DNA from: a virus
Reading direction: 5' to 3' (one strand)
Virus record (IMG/VR): IMGVR_UViG_3300026078_000084
Coordinates: 1 to 25,931 of that record
DNA: 25,931 nt
Part shown: positions 1-8,299 of the stretch, piece by piece
Numbering within the stretch: position 1 is the stretch's first letter
How the letters are laid out: each line of letters begins with the position of its first letter
The notes under the pieces: generated by a model
The model's database searches: none
Told to the model about the DNA's origin: nothing
The model's input: the letters and a program-made list of their open reading frames with translations, nothing else
Position numbers and translations under genes: made by a program

Positions 1-246
1 CAGGCCGGTTGTGTCAGGCTGTTTCCATGAGGCTTTCAGCCTTTTTGGAAGCATGGCGCCCAGCTCTGCTGAAGTAAAAATGGAGCATTCAGGCTCACGG
101 CCATTATTCCATTTTTCCAAACAAATGCGATTGGCACCATAACCATCATAATCTGACCAGAAGAAAAAAATTGATTCCTGAATTATGCCCAGCTCTTTCA
201 ATCGTTTCGCCTGAGCTATCGTGCATACCTGATTTTCGAGTTTCAT
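1..246 (-). CDS. Phage hypothetical protein, 3' end cut by window edge
   Basis: An open frame starts at the ATG at 246 and runs 82 codons off the left edge with no stop. It begins MKLENQVCTIAQAKRLKELG and continues with an aromatic, acidic stretch (FFFWSDYDGYG). The ATG is one base beyond the TAG of the gene at 248-790, the spacing seen throughout this operon, which supports the start. The style matches small accessory proteins of Bacteroidetes phages, but I do not know a function. The C-terminus is missing from the window. Confidence 0.7.
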   Translation of the reverse strand, partial: MKLENQVCTIAQAKRLKELGIIQESIFFFWSDYDGYGANRICLEKWNNGREPECSIFTSAELGAMLPKRLKASWKQPDTTGL

Positions 247-247
247 A

Positions 248-790
248 CTATAGCTGATTATTTTTATAAAGAATACCGTGAACAAACGACGGGTCTTTGA
301 ACACTATGGCCTCCCTGTTCGGGCGTCGGTAATTCATCAACGGATCTTCAACATAGCGGCCTTTATCATCTTTCAGCTTTACCCAGTAACTACCCTTTTG
401 GGGCCGCCAGTCAATGGTATTATCAAGCTCACGCAGACACTCGGCCATTCTTATCTGCCATTCGCGAGGCATAGCCTGCATAACGGAGCGAGGCACGGTA
501 AGGTACTGAGCATAGGTAAGCTCAAACCATTGATGGATTGGTTCATCCGACTTTCGGTAAATACTTGGTTCAATCGTTTCATCCGGATTGTCAAATGATA
601 ACGCCAACCAGGGCGTGGCACCTTCAGGAATAGCATCTTCATTCATGGGTGCAACCTCGATGTCTTTATAGATGCCGAGGGTAGAGCCATCGCCACAATC
701 ATCCAATAAATTCTTTTTGTGATCCAGTATTGCGACTTCTGGATCTCCCGGAATGAGTTCGAGTTGTTTTATGAGTTCACTTTTTTTCAT
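248..790 (-). CDS. Phage hypothetical protein, two-part
   Basis: This is a 180-residue protein. The N-terminal 50 residues (MKKSELIKQLELIPGDPEVA) resemble the short phage domain with an ELIKxLExxPGDxEV pattern. The C-terminal half (about 90-165) has a separate conserved-looking segment with LTVPRSVMQAMPREWQ, TIDWRP and DPLMNYRRP, so it may be a fusion of two small phage proteins. No catalytic motif, signal peptide or membrane segment is visible. It lies between the 168-residue gene and the partial gene at the left edge and is probably co-transcribed with both. The family feel is real but the function is unknown. Confidence 0.75.
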   Translation of the reverse strand: MKKSELIKQLELIPGDPEVAILDHKKNLLDDCGDGSTLGIYKDIEVAPMNEDAIPEGATPWLALSFDNPDETIEPSIYRKSDEPIHQWFELTYAQYLTVPRSVMQAMPREWQIRMAECLRELDNTIDWRPQKGSYWVKLKDDKGRYVEDPLMNYRRPNREAIVFKDPSFVHGILYKNNQL

Positions 791-826
791 GCTAAAGCTT
801 TTATATTTTGTAAATCGGTTGAGCGG

Positions 827-1333
827 TTAATAGCTTACTTTGTCGGACCAGCATATTATCTGACCGCTGAATTGCTCGCCATTCCTTTTTGGATGAATAT
901 TGAACCAAGCCCAAAAATCAGCCACATATAAGCCATCATTGTTTGCAAGCGTTTGTAATCCCGTATCAGGGATGAAAGAGCCATGTTGAATAGTATTGAT
1001 CGAGTAATTGCCGTCGCTGATACTAACATCCCACGTCTTAATAATTTTCACCTTCGCGAACTCTACCTGTTTTGATCGGTATGGCTTATCCGACCAGACC
1101 CGAAGGCTCGCCATATCTCCCGCTTTCCACCGATTACCGACTCGAATGGTATGGTGTTTAAGCATTGTGCAGTTATAATATTGATACCAGTCGTAAAGGA
1201 TAAAATCATCCTTCATTTTCCAGTCGGGCAGAGTATCAGCAAGCCCCGCCATAATCTTTTCCACGAACCAAGTAGGCTGCCCATGCTTCGGATGGCCCTT
1301 GGGGAAAAAGCGAGAGAACGTTAAGACTTTCAT
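827..1333 (-). CDS. ASCH/PUA-like small phage protein (tentative)
   Basis: This 168-residue protein carries, at about 58-100, the pattern KHHTIRVGNRWKAGD followed by LRVWSDKPYRSKQ. That resembles the ASCH/PUA-like fold, in which a K-x-x-T-x-R/G-D core binds RNA or modified bases. The N-terminus (FSRFFPKGHPKHGQPTWFVEK) and the tryptophan-rich C-terminus do not suggest anything further. Its ATG overlaps the stop of the upstream 225-residue gene as ATGA (1330-1333), implying translational coupling. The ASCH call is an inference from a short motif; the gene itself is well supported. Confidence 0.7.
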   Translation of the reverse strand: MKVLTFSRFFPKGHPKHGQPTWFVEKIMAGLADTLPDWKMKDDFILYDWYQYYNCTMLKHHTIRVGNRWKAGDMASLRVWSDKPYRSKQVEFAKVKIIKTWDVSISDGNYSINTIQHGSFIPDTGLQTLANNDGLYVADFWAWFNIHPKRNGEQFSGQIICWSDKVSY

Positions 1334-2007
1334 TGTTCATTGTGTTTAAATAACTCACCTTGAATGCTTTTTTCCGGGATGAGGCTCACATTTTTGTTGA
1401 CCAACGAATCAAAAAAATACTGCGTTTGCCGATGCGCAATTTTTGCACTCACCCCAGTACCCGTATTTTCAGGAGCCGGAACAAAAACTATTTTATCCTT
1501 CAATGCCTCTTTCTGGCAACCGAGGTTAACCGCATACTTACTGATGATATCGAGATCTTCCTGCTTTTCGAATAGAATATCATTGAGATATTCCCATAGG
1601 TTGGTTTTCATATTGACTGGCAATGGCACAATCTTCTTCACATTGTCTGCATGCTCATAATCAGGTTTAAAGAATTCTTCACCATAACCTTCCTCATCAT
1701 ACCAGCTGGTATCATAAGAGCCATTTAACTCTGCAAATCCGCTGAACACGCCCATGTGACAGGGCACTACCGTAACTTGTGCCTTCATAGTAAGCGTCCC
1801 TGTGCGGAGGGTATTTGAAAGATTAATTTCATGTTCAATGAAAAAATGGCAAACATCGTCAGGCTTAACACCGTGAGGAATGCGAAATATTATTCCAGGT
1901 TGCCGGCAATACCGGTACACCTTAAAGTGTGTACACGCCTGAATGAGTTCTGTGTGCTTTATTAATTGTTCCGGAAATCTGAGGGTAACATAATTTATAG
2001 TTGCCAT
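1330..2007 (-). CDS. Phage hypothetical protein, 225 aa
   Basis: This 225-residue protein is not one I recognise. It is soluble by appearance, with a tyrosine/glutamate-rich centre (SWYDEEGYGEEFF) and a C-terminus ending IQGELFKHNEQ. There is no signal peptide or membrane helix and no obvious enzymatic motif. It sits one base after the 138-residue gene and overlaps the next gene by four bases (ATGA), so it is part of the leftward operon. Real gene, unknown role. Confidence 0.75.
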   Translation of the reverse strand: MATINYVTLRFPEQLIKHTELIQACTHFKVYRYCRQPGIIFRIPHGVKPDDVCHFFIEHEINLSNTLRTGTLTMKAQVTVVPCHMGVFSGFAELNGSYDTSWYDEEGYGEEFFKPDYEHADNVKKIVPLPVNMKTNLWEYLNDILFEKQEDLDIISKYAVNLGCQKEALKDKIVFVPAPENTGTGVSAKIAHRQTQYFFDSLVNKNVSLIPEKSIQGELFKHNEQ

Positions 2008-2008
2008 C

Positions 2009-2425
2009 TTAAAACAGTTTTGTTGTGTAACGAAATCCCTGGAAACCTCTTAATGTTCTTTTAAATGGGCATTTTTCAAAAGGGCCAGATAATATGACGA
2101 ATGGTTTATCCATTAACTTCTGTTTGCCGGTAGCCCCATAACCGATAATACCTGGGCTGGGTTTCCTGTAGAATCCTCCGCAATAAACGCGGCCATATAG
2201 TCGGTTCGCTACGATAATGTAAATGTGGTCTACTTCCAACGTCGGCAAATTTGAACATGTGTGCATCCAATAGCTTCCAGCCTCGTACTCATTCATCGTT
2301 TCTTGGAAAGCCTTCAAAAAAGTTTTCAGGCCTCCCTGTTCTTCAATCATCTGCTGACCGAAAGTGACCGCAATTCCCTCAGGCATAATTGAAGGGTCTT
2401 TTGAGTAGCCAGTTGAAGTGATCAT
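2009..2425 (-). CDS. Phage hypothetical protein, 138 aa
   Basis: A 138-residue protein with a basic, aromatic C-terminal part (KCPFKRTLRGFQGFRYTTKLF) and a glycine-rich centre (YCGGFYRKPSPGIIGYGATG). Three cysteines are scattered and do not form a clear zinc site. It lies 18 bases downstream of the small HTH protein and one base before the next gene. I do not recognise a family; its compact context supports it being real. Confidence 0.7.
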   Translation of the reverse strand: MITSTGYSKDPSIMPEGIAVTFGQQMIEEQGGLKTFLKAFQETMNEYEAGSYWMHTCSNLPTLEVDHIYIIVANRLYGRVYCGGFYRKPSPGIIGYGATGKQKLMDKPFVILSGPFEKCPFKRTLRGFQGFRYTTKLF

Positions 2426-2443
2426 ATTTGTAAATTTTCGCGG

Positions 2444-2635
2444 TTATACTATTGATTGAGGTCTACGTTTCCATCCCTTTTTTCTATATCTGTTCAACCG
2501 GTATCTCTCTGCAATGCGCTGCATGGTGCTCATGCTCACCCCGAGGTACGCTGCCATTTTCCTCAGGGTAACCTTTTCGTATTGTTCCTTCAGGTAATCT
2601 TCCTGATCTATTGTCAATTCAATTTTCTTGCTCAT
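2444..2635 (-). CDS. Small helix-turn-helix DNA-binding protein
   Basis: A 63-residue basic protein with a helix-turn-helix at about 22-45 (TLRKMAAYLGVSMSTMQRIA) and an arginine/lysine-rich C-terminal tail (RYRLNRYRKKGWKRR). The layout resembles transposase- or resolvase-type HTH modules used alone by phages as regulators. The start ATG overlaps the stop of the DUF1064 nuclease gene as ATGA (2632-2635). It may regulate later genes or assist the replication proteins upstream; the target is unknown. Confidence 0.75.
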   Translation of the reverse strand: MSKKIELTIDQEDYLKEQYEKVTLRKMAAYLGVSMSTMQRIAERYRLNRYRKKGWKRRPQSIV

Positions 2636-3063
2636 ACCTCTTTGATTATGATGTTGTGAACCTTTTTCATCAGCCGTCGCTTCTTCTTATATTCCTGTGT
2701 TCTATGCCCTTTCGCATCTTCCACTACCCTTTCGCCGGTCGCGCTGATCACGTAGACAAAGTCGGCGATGTATTCAAGTGAATGCGTACCACCCTTGTTT
2801 AACTCGAATGGTACCTGCAGTTGTAGCAACCCAATCGTGCCGGCTTTGAGTAATAATTTCAATTGCCCGTACCTATTCGCTTCTCTTTTGCTATCGAATT
2901 CAATTCCATCAACTTCGTGTTTTTCATTGCCGTACTTCGATTTCTTTTTTTGTTTCTGTTCCATGGGTAACTTTACCGGTACCGGATTATTTACTTTATA
3001 ACCCTGGATGGTACCAGCGGCGAGTTTTGCCTTTATGTCTTCTATCGTCATGCGTGGTTTCAT
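2632..3063 (-). CDS. DUF1064 family nuclease-like protein
   Basis: This 143-residue protein has the DUF1064 signature: YGNEKHEVDGIEFDSKREANRY at about 44-65, then EYIADFVY and VVEDAKGHRT at about 96-123. The spaced E, D and E-x-K residues (FDSKREA, ADF, VEDAKG) fit a PD-(D/E)XK-type nuclease core, as proposed for this phage family, so a branched-DNA or Holliday-junction resolving role is plausible. The N-terminus (residues 1-40) is basic and probably disordered. Its ATG overlaps the TGA of dnaB (ATGA at 3063), so helicase and nuclease are translated together. Confidence 0.85.
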   Translation of the reverse strand: MKPRMTIEDIKAKLAAGTIQGYKVNNPVPVKLPMEQKQKKKSKYGNEKHEVDGIEFDSKREANRYGQLKLLLKAGTIGLLQLQVPFELNKGGTHSLEYIADFVYVISATGERVVEDAKGHRTQEYKKKRRLMKKVHNIIIKEV

Positions 3064-4592
3064 CAGAAGGGAAGATCTTTGTCTTCTGAATTGTCTTTGT
3101 AAGGCATTCTTGGGCTTTCTTTCAGAACCTCAGATAGCGGCCGCAGATTTGATGTTGGTGCCGGTTTTGGAGCAACTTCTACTTCTGCCTCCTCCCAGTC
3201 CTGCGTATCCTTGTTGAGCTCAAAATCAAGCGTCAGCAGCATTCCGTTTCTTGCCTTGGCAATTCTGGCATAACGCCGGTTCGCCAGTGATGCGTCTTTT
3301 TCAATCTCTTCTTCATCTGGCCCCCAAAGAAATATCACTACATCGGCATCCTGCTCTATAGATCCCGATTCGCGCAGATCGCTCAGCTGGGGTTGTCGTT
3401 TTGCTCCAGTTCTTTTTTCCACGTCCCGGCTTAATTGGGACAAGGCAATAACCGGAATTTTGAGCTCCTTAGCCAACAGTTTCAGACCACGGCTTATTCG
3501 TGATATCTCCTGCTCACGATTGCCTTTTACCTCATCTCCGCTCATCAGCTGCAGATAGTCTACGAGGATAAGGCCGATGTTATATTTCTTTTTCAACCTG
3601 CGTGCTTTGGCCCGCAGTTTCAATAGATTTAGACCAGGTTCATCGTCAATGAAAATCTTAGTACCTGCAAGAGTTTGTATCCCTTTTCTGAATAATGTCG
3701 CCATGTCTGTGTCTTCAAGCCTTCCGGTCTGAATGCGGTGCAACATCATTCCTGATTCAGCGGCTAACATTCTTAACGCCAGCTGCACATCTTCCATTTC
3801 CAACGACCAGATCGCAACAGGCACAGGGTTAGTTTGATTCAATGCTGCATTGCGGGCAAGCTTAAGGGCGAAAGAGGTTTTACCAACCGAAGGACGGGCA
3901 GCGAGAATAATCAAATCCGTATCCTGCCAGCCACGAGTAGCTCTGTCTAAACGTTCATATCCTGAAGGAACACCTGTTACATGCGTATCCTGCTGGCGCC
4001 ATTCCTCTATTTTCTGAACAGCCTTCACCAGTACCGCATCAATACCTTTCACCTCTCCATGAATGTGTCGTTGCCCAATGCTCATCAGTTCCTCTTCTGC
4101 CTGATCAAGCATCTGAAAAACATCTGTCGAGTTCTCATACGCTTCCCTGACGATATCAAGAGAAACGCGAATCATTTCCCTTGCAAGAAATTTTTCGGCT
4201 ACCACCTTCGCATGATGCTCGATGCTGGCGGAAGAAACGACCTTGTTAGTAAGCTGAACAACATAGTAAGGCCCGCCAACATCTTCCAGCTTTTCCTGCC
4301 TTCGCAATTCTTCAACAACCATCCCAAGATCCGCAGGTTGGCCTTTGCGATGAAGAGAAACCATACACCGGAATATTTCCTGATGTGCTGTGACGTAAAA
4401 CGACTCGTCGGTTACGTATTCCAGAACGCGATCAAGCGCATCGGCCTCCAGCATGATCGCCCCGAGGATCTTTTCCTCCAGATCTTTTGCCTGAGGCGGC
4501 ACTTTACCGTAAATCGCGTTTTGATCGATTAACTGTGGTTTACTCTGATCCTGCCTTTTGTTATCTCTTGACTTCCGGTCCATCAATACCAA
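3063..4592 (-). CDS. dnaB: Replicative DNA helicase (DnaB-like)
   Basis: A 509-residue hexameric replicative helicase with the DnaB domain order. The N-terminal helical domain runs from about 33-150 (KDLEEKILGAIMLEADAL), followed by a linker and a RecA-like C-terminal domain. Walker A is ARPSVGKT (232-239), Walker B is LILVDYLQLM with Asp345, and the DnaB signatures LSQLSRDVEKR and LRESGSIEQDAD follow. It would unwind the phage fork 5' to 3'. The start overlaps the end of the DUF4373 gene by 32 bases; an alternative ATG three codons in (4583) is also possible. The protein ends SEDKDLPF, resembling the SSB tip (see findings). Length is slightly above host DnaB because of a 60-residue C-terminal tail. 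Confidence 0.95.
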   Translation of the reverse strand: MVLMDRKSRDNKRQDQSKPQLIDQNAIYGKVPPQAKDLEEKILGAIMLEADALDRVLEYVTDESFYVTAHQEIFRCMVSLHRKGQPADLGMVVEELRRQEKLEDVGGPYYVVQLTNKVVSSASIEHHAKVVAEKFLAREMIRVSLDIVREAYENSTDVFQMLDQAEEELMSIGQRHIHGEVKGIDAVLVKAVQKIEEWRQQDTHVTGVPSGYERLDRATRGWQDTDLIILAARPSVGKTSFALKLARNAALNQTNPVPVAIWSLEMEDVQLALRMLAAESGMMLHRIQTGRLEDTDMATLFRKGIQTLAGTKIFIDDEPGLNLLKLRAKARRLKKKYNIGLILVDYLQLMSGDEVKGNREQEISRISRGLKLLAKELKIPVIALSQLSRDVEKRTGAKRQPQLSDLRESGSIEQDADVVIFLWGPDEEEIEKDASLANRRYARIAKARNGMLLTLDFELNKDTQDWEEAEVEVAPKPAPTSNLRPLSEVLKESPRMPYKDNSEDKDLPF

Positions 4593-5418
4593 GTTTTTTA
4601 CGGTTTTCTGCCTCTTCCAGTTGACGCATAGTTGCGCCAGCCTTAGCTGGAGGATCTTCTTTTTTCTGCCCCTTAAACCGATGTTGGTTCTTTTCCCAGG
4701 TGATCAAACGAAGTTTGGTGTCCCACGTTTCCTGCATCTCCTTTTTGAATTTTGTACAGCTTTTATTTGGCTCACGCCAGTAATCGTAAAAAGCCCGGAT
4801 CATTTCCTTTCCATACTGTGGAATGTATTCAACGAGACTATTTCCAAACTCCTGCTGCCGAATGATCATTTCCCTTTGCTTCTCTTCCAAACTTTTTTTT
4901 GGAGGCGAAACGGCATCGCCGTTTTCGCCATTACTTACTTTCTTTTCTTTACTTTCCTTTACTTTACTTTGTGGAGTTTCTTCCGACTTTTTCGGGGTTT
5001 CTTCCGGAAGATTACCGGAAGAAACCTTTAAAACAAGAAACTTTTCATCTATTACGCAGTCCTTTCGTTTACGTGTAGCATCCAGCCAAGTAGCTTGGAT
5101 ACGTGCCGAAGTGAGAACATGAAACGAATCAAAGACAGTTCGATCAAATAACTCCCATTTGATTAACCTCGGTACAACCTCATTTAAGAAACTCACTGAG
5201 AAACCACAATAATCATAGCGTCTCAGGAACCTCAATTGTACATCTTCGTCCCATTCGGTATAGTATCCGTTCGTCTTATAAATCCATGCACAAAGCTTTA
5301 TGTAAAGAAGCTCACCTTTAACTTTAAATTCACCTACAATCATTCCCAGTTTATCATCCAAGTCAAGATCAACATCATAAGGGAAATAGTCTATTCCTTG
5401 TCGGGTCGGCCGCGCCAT
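4561..5418 (-). CDS. DUF4373-type phage replication protein
   Basis: A 285-residue protein that starts MARPTRQGIDYFPYDVDLDL. Together with the following GELLYIKLCAWIYKTNGYY this matches the DUF4373 / Lin1244-Lin1753-like N-terminal domain of phage replication initiators. A charged linker (about 135-185, rich in E, K, S, P) leads to a C-terminal part with AFYDYWREPNKSCTKFKKE and TWDTKLRLITWEKN, similar to the end of DnaD-like replisome organisers. It probably recognises the origin and loads the DnaB encoded immediately downstream; the genes overlap by 32 bases. The role is inferred from family and position. Confidence 0.85.
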   Translation of the reverse strand: MARPTRQGIDYFPYDVDLDLDDKLGMIVGEFKVKGELLYIKLCAWIYKTNGYYTEWDEDVQLRFLRRYDYCGFSVSFLNEVVPRLIKWELFDRTVFDSFHVLTSARIQATWLDATRKRKDCVIDEKFLVLKVSSGNLPEETPKKSEETPQSKVKESKEKKVSNGENGDAVSPPKKSLEEKQREMIIRQQEFGNSLVEYIPQYGKEMIRAFYDYWREPNKSCTKFKKEMQETWDTKLRLITWEKNQHRFKGQKKEDPPAKAGATMRQLEEAENRKKLGIDGPEVKR

Positions 5419-5453
5419 TCAAATCAGGTTTTTAAGGTTTGGAAGGTTCAGTT

Positions 5454-6050
5454 TTATAAGGTTCTGAGTTTAGGCATTATCCACGGCACTTTGATCCATT
5501 CAAAAAATTCCTGTTCACTATCCCACATAGGAGGCCTCTCAGCGTCAGGGTTAATGCAACGCCAACTGCGCTTATTTGAAAGCTTATCGATCGATTCCAC
5601 GCAGTCAGATATTTTTCTTAGTCCCATATCACTACCGCACCAGCCTTTTCGAAGCCAGCCGGCAGCAATCGTCTTATGCGCATATTCAGCTGATCCTGTA
5701 CGTATAGCGTATTGGCGAAAGTAATCGTCCGGATCAGGCATGAAGAGATCAAGATTGATCCGCTGCGGCAGCTCGATCTGCATATATCTCCCATCCGGTT
5801 TGCCTTTAATAATTTTACCCAGGGACTTCACCATCCCGACATAATTCACGCTGATAACTTTTTCGACAGCTGTATCGCTGAATAAGGCAGCCTGGTTACC
5901 TTCAACATACCGCGGAAGGCATATGATCTCAATATCTTTCACATCCGGCTTTTCGCGGCGTATGCTGCCGGCGATATTAATGCGCGTGGTGAAGGGCATA
6001 AGCTTTAGCCCTACCTGCTTTGCAATTTCTTTAGCATCGTTTAGTCTCAT
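5454..6050 (-). CDS. DNA polymerase X-like nucleotidyltransferase
   Basis: A 198-residue protein with a Pol-beta-type palm. The helix N-cap motif is AGSIRREKPDVKDIEII, giving Gly28-Ser29 and the acidic pair Asp39 and Glu41. A third carboxylate is in RINLDLFMP (Asp101), and YAIRTGSAEYAHK follows at about 114-126. The second acidic residue is Glu rather than the usual Asp. The fingers and the 8-kDa lyase domain of full Pol X enzymes are reduced or absent, so a gap-filling or other nucleotidyl-transfer reaction is likely but the substrate is unknown. Its ATG overlaps the helicase stop (ATGA at 6047-6050). Confidence 0.8.
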   Translation of the reverse strand: MRLNDAKEIAKQVGLKLMPFTTRINIAGSIRREKPDVKDIEIICLPRYVEGNQAALFSDTAVEKVISVNYVGMVKSLGKIIKGKPDGRYMQIELPQRINLDLFMPDPDDYFRQYAIRTGSAEYAHKTIAAGWLRKGWCGSDMGLRKISDCVESIDKLSNKRSWRCINPDAERPPMWDSEQEFFEWIKVPWIMPKLRTL

Positions 6051-8299
6051 GCTGCTGCTTTTGAAAATGGAACATTGGTTAACTGTCGGCCCTCATTGAC
6101 AATCATGTATAATCCCCGCTCATCGGTGGTGATCTTCATTGTCTCGATCTTTCCAAACAGATTGATATTCCCACCGAGATCAACGATCCATCCTTCCTTC
6201 ACACTGCCGTCGGCATACTTGAATGGCCGCATAACACGCCCAACAATCTGGTAATATAGAGCAAGCGACATGGTTGAACGCGCAATAAGAACAGCTTCCA
6301 GTTCCGGGTAATCGAACCCTGTCGTCAGTACGCCCACGTTTATCACGCAGCGAATCTTGCCCGCTTTAAACTCGTTTAATATTTTAGTCCGAACAGCCAT
6401 TTCTGTTTCACCGGTAATTACCACGGATCCGGGAATGCCTTTGGCTACCTGCATGGCCTCATCGATCAATGCGCAAAACACCAGCAGGTTATTACGTTTC
6501 TTTAGTAGCCGATTGCCATACTCGATCGTGATCTTTGGCATGTTAATCTGCCGGTAATATGCCCTCATTGAAGCATCGGTAAAATCGGTACCTGACGAGT
6601 TCATCGAAAGCATGGTGCGATCGATCACATTGAAGGAGAAATATTTCAACGGTGCCAGGTGACCGGCATTGAAAAGCACATCGTTCTGGACGTAATAGAG
6701 CACCTTATTAAATATTCTCGGTACTTGACGGGTTATAAACCGCAGTTCTGCACCCTCCACGCCCGATGCCAATCTGTATGGCGTTGCAGTTAAACCAAGG
6801 ACTTTTGTATGCGACAGCGTATTAATAAAGTTTTCATACATGCCTTGGGCGGGATTCACCAGGTGACAGTTATGGACAATTATGCCACAAGGAGGAGACT
6901 TATAGTTCTTGTCATATCTTCCGGGAGAAATAACATAGGTCTCATTATCTTCTACCTGGATATTATATACAGGTTCAATTCCGGCTAATTCTTTTCCCTG
7001 TAAGACACATGCTCCACGTTCCTCGAATGAAACATCCCAAGTATAAGTACCTGCTAAGTGTCTCACCGAATCTACCAGCTTGTACTTCATGGAAGGATGA
7101 ACATATTTTGCGATAAGCCGACTTAAATTTTCGAGGGCTGTCTTTTTGAATTTGATATAATAATGCGGCTTATTACTCAATGTGCTTTTACCCGTACATA
7201 CCGATCCGGGCGCCCCAAAAGATCTTAATTTGGCGCAAAGCTTTTCGGTCAACTCCTTCGATGTTGCGGTTGAGTAGAGCGAGGCTTGATTTTGATTCTT
7301 TGATAAGTAGCCATCATCCATCCATGCAACTGCAAGCATCTTGTGATTCAAATTGTCAATTGCATATTCCTGTGTACACCGATCGTCTTCCAAAAAAAGA
7401 ACATTGGACGAGAAGCCAAATGCTTCTTTGCCAGCGAACCCATTCTTTTTTATCAGTCGCGGTTTTTGGTTCAATAATTCGGCCTTCCATTGCAAGTATT
7501 CTTTTTGATCGGCTCCCTGAATAAAACGAAATCTGTTAATGTTTTTGATTTTCCTCGTCTTATCCAAAGAGCCATCGCCCAGTAAGCTGCCGAGAAGAAA
7601 AGATTGCTGATCCTTGTTCGGAATGACCGAATATGTTCCATTTGCCCAAGATGTTAAAATGCAATCACCTATCTGCAATTCACCCGCGGTTCTCCAACCA
7701 TTGTTTGTTAGGAATGGATGATTTGCAGTACACTTGACATTTACATTCTTGCTAAATTTTAGGTTCAAGAGCTCTCGTTCTCCATTACATCTACCGGTTA
7801 TAACTGACTTTAACTCCATGCAATCGGCTTTCTCATTATAGCTTAATACTCTTGGCATTTTTTTACCAGCCTTCAACTGCTTCACGTAATATCCGATGCG
7901 CATTTTCCCGGTCTCGGTACTGATGAATGCATCATAGGGAAAACACTCATCGATGATTATGTTCTTGAACTTCTCGAAAAGGTGAATTTTCTTAGCCACG
8001 CTTCCGATTGTAACAAAGGTGATATCATCGATGTACTTCATACCTGCAGACGCAGAATAGATGCCGGCGCGGTACCCGTACGATAAGAACTTTTTGAAGT
8101 TCTGTTCAAGGATCTCTTTCGATGGCTGGAAAACCACGGTTTTACCGGTTAATTCTTTTGCGATATTGGCAATAACTACACTTTTCCCTGATCCCGTTGG
8201 CAGGATTTCGATGCCGTTGTATTTCTTTTTCGGATCATGAAAAAAATCAACAGCGGCATCGATCGCTTCTCGCTGATATGGTCTTGGTTGAAAGCTCAT
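6047..8299 (-). CDS. Superfamily 2 DNA helicase interrupted by an intein
   Basis: A 750-residue precursor: 391 residues of helicase plus a 359-residue intein at 119-477. Extein motifs are Q-motif-like RPYQREAID (6-14), Walker A LPTGSGKS (33-40), motif II DE|CH split by the intein (117-118 and 478-479), motif III LTATP (503-507), motif V TTGFDYP (659-665) and motif VI QIVGRVMRPF (684-693). After splicing it is an RecG/UvsW-size DExH helicase of the DEAD/DEAH-like type common in phage replication modules, probably unwinding recombination or replication intermediates. It is coupled by ATGA overlaps to the genes on both sides (8296-8299 and 6047-6050). Confidence 0.93.
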   Translation of the reverse strand: MSFQPRPYQREAIDAAVDFFHDPKKKYNGIEILPTGSGKSVVIANIAKELTGKTVVFQPSKEILEQNFKKFLSYGYRAGIYSASAGMKYIDDITFVTIGSVAKKIHLFEKFKNIIIDECFPYDAFISTETGKMRIGYYVKQLKAGKKMPRVLSYNEKADCMELKSVITGRCNGERELLNLKFSKNVNVKCTANHPFLTNNGWRTAGELQIGDCILTSWANGTYSVIPNKDQQSFLLGSLLGDGSLDKTRKIKNINRFRFIQGADQKEYLQWKAELLNQKPRLIKKNGFAGKEAFGFSSNVLFLEDDRCTQEYAIDNLNHKMLAVAWMDDGYLSKNQNQASLYSTATSKELTEKLCAKLRSFGAPGSVCTGKSTLSNKPHYYIKFKKTALENLSRLIAKYVHPSMKYKLVDSVRHLAGTYTWDVSFEERGACVLQGKELAGIEPVYNIQVEDNETYVISPGRYDKNYKSPPCGIIVHNCHLVNPAQGMYENFINTLSHTKVLGLTATPYRLASGVEGAELRFITRQVPRIFNKVLYYVQNDVLFNAGHLAPLKYFSFNVIDRTMLSMNSSGTDFTDASMRAYYRQINMPKITIEYGNRLLKKRNNLLVFCALIDEAMQVAKGIPGSVVITGETEMAVRTKILNEFKAGKIRCVINVGVLTTGFDYPELEAVLIARSTMSLALYYQIVGRVMRPFKYADGSVKEGWIVDLGGNINLFGKIETMKITTDERGLYMIVNEGRQLTNVPFSKAAA
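6869..7945 (-). mobile_element. LAGLIDADG intein within the helicase gene
   Basis: An in-frame insertion of 359 codons. It starts with Cys119 (CFPYDAFISTETG, block A) and ends IIVHN (block G) followed by the +1 Cys478 of the extein. Block B has the T-x-x-H motif (TANH, 191-194), and block F is at about 444-460 (VYNIQVEDNETYVI). Two LAGLIDADG motifs, LLGSLLGDG (235-243) and LAVAWMDDG (322-330), retain their acidic catalytic residues, so the homing endonuclease looks intact. All residues needed for splicing (Cys1, His-Asn, Cys+1) are present. It would spread by cutting intein-less copies of the same helicase site. Confidence 0.95.

Noticed and set aside
3981-4532. Long plus-strand frames opposite dnaB and opposite other genes
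   Set aside because: They are antisense to genes with clear motifs (for example DnaB) and show no recognisable domain of their own.
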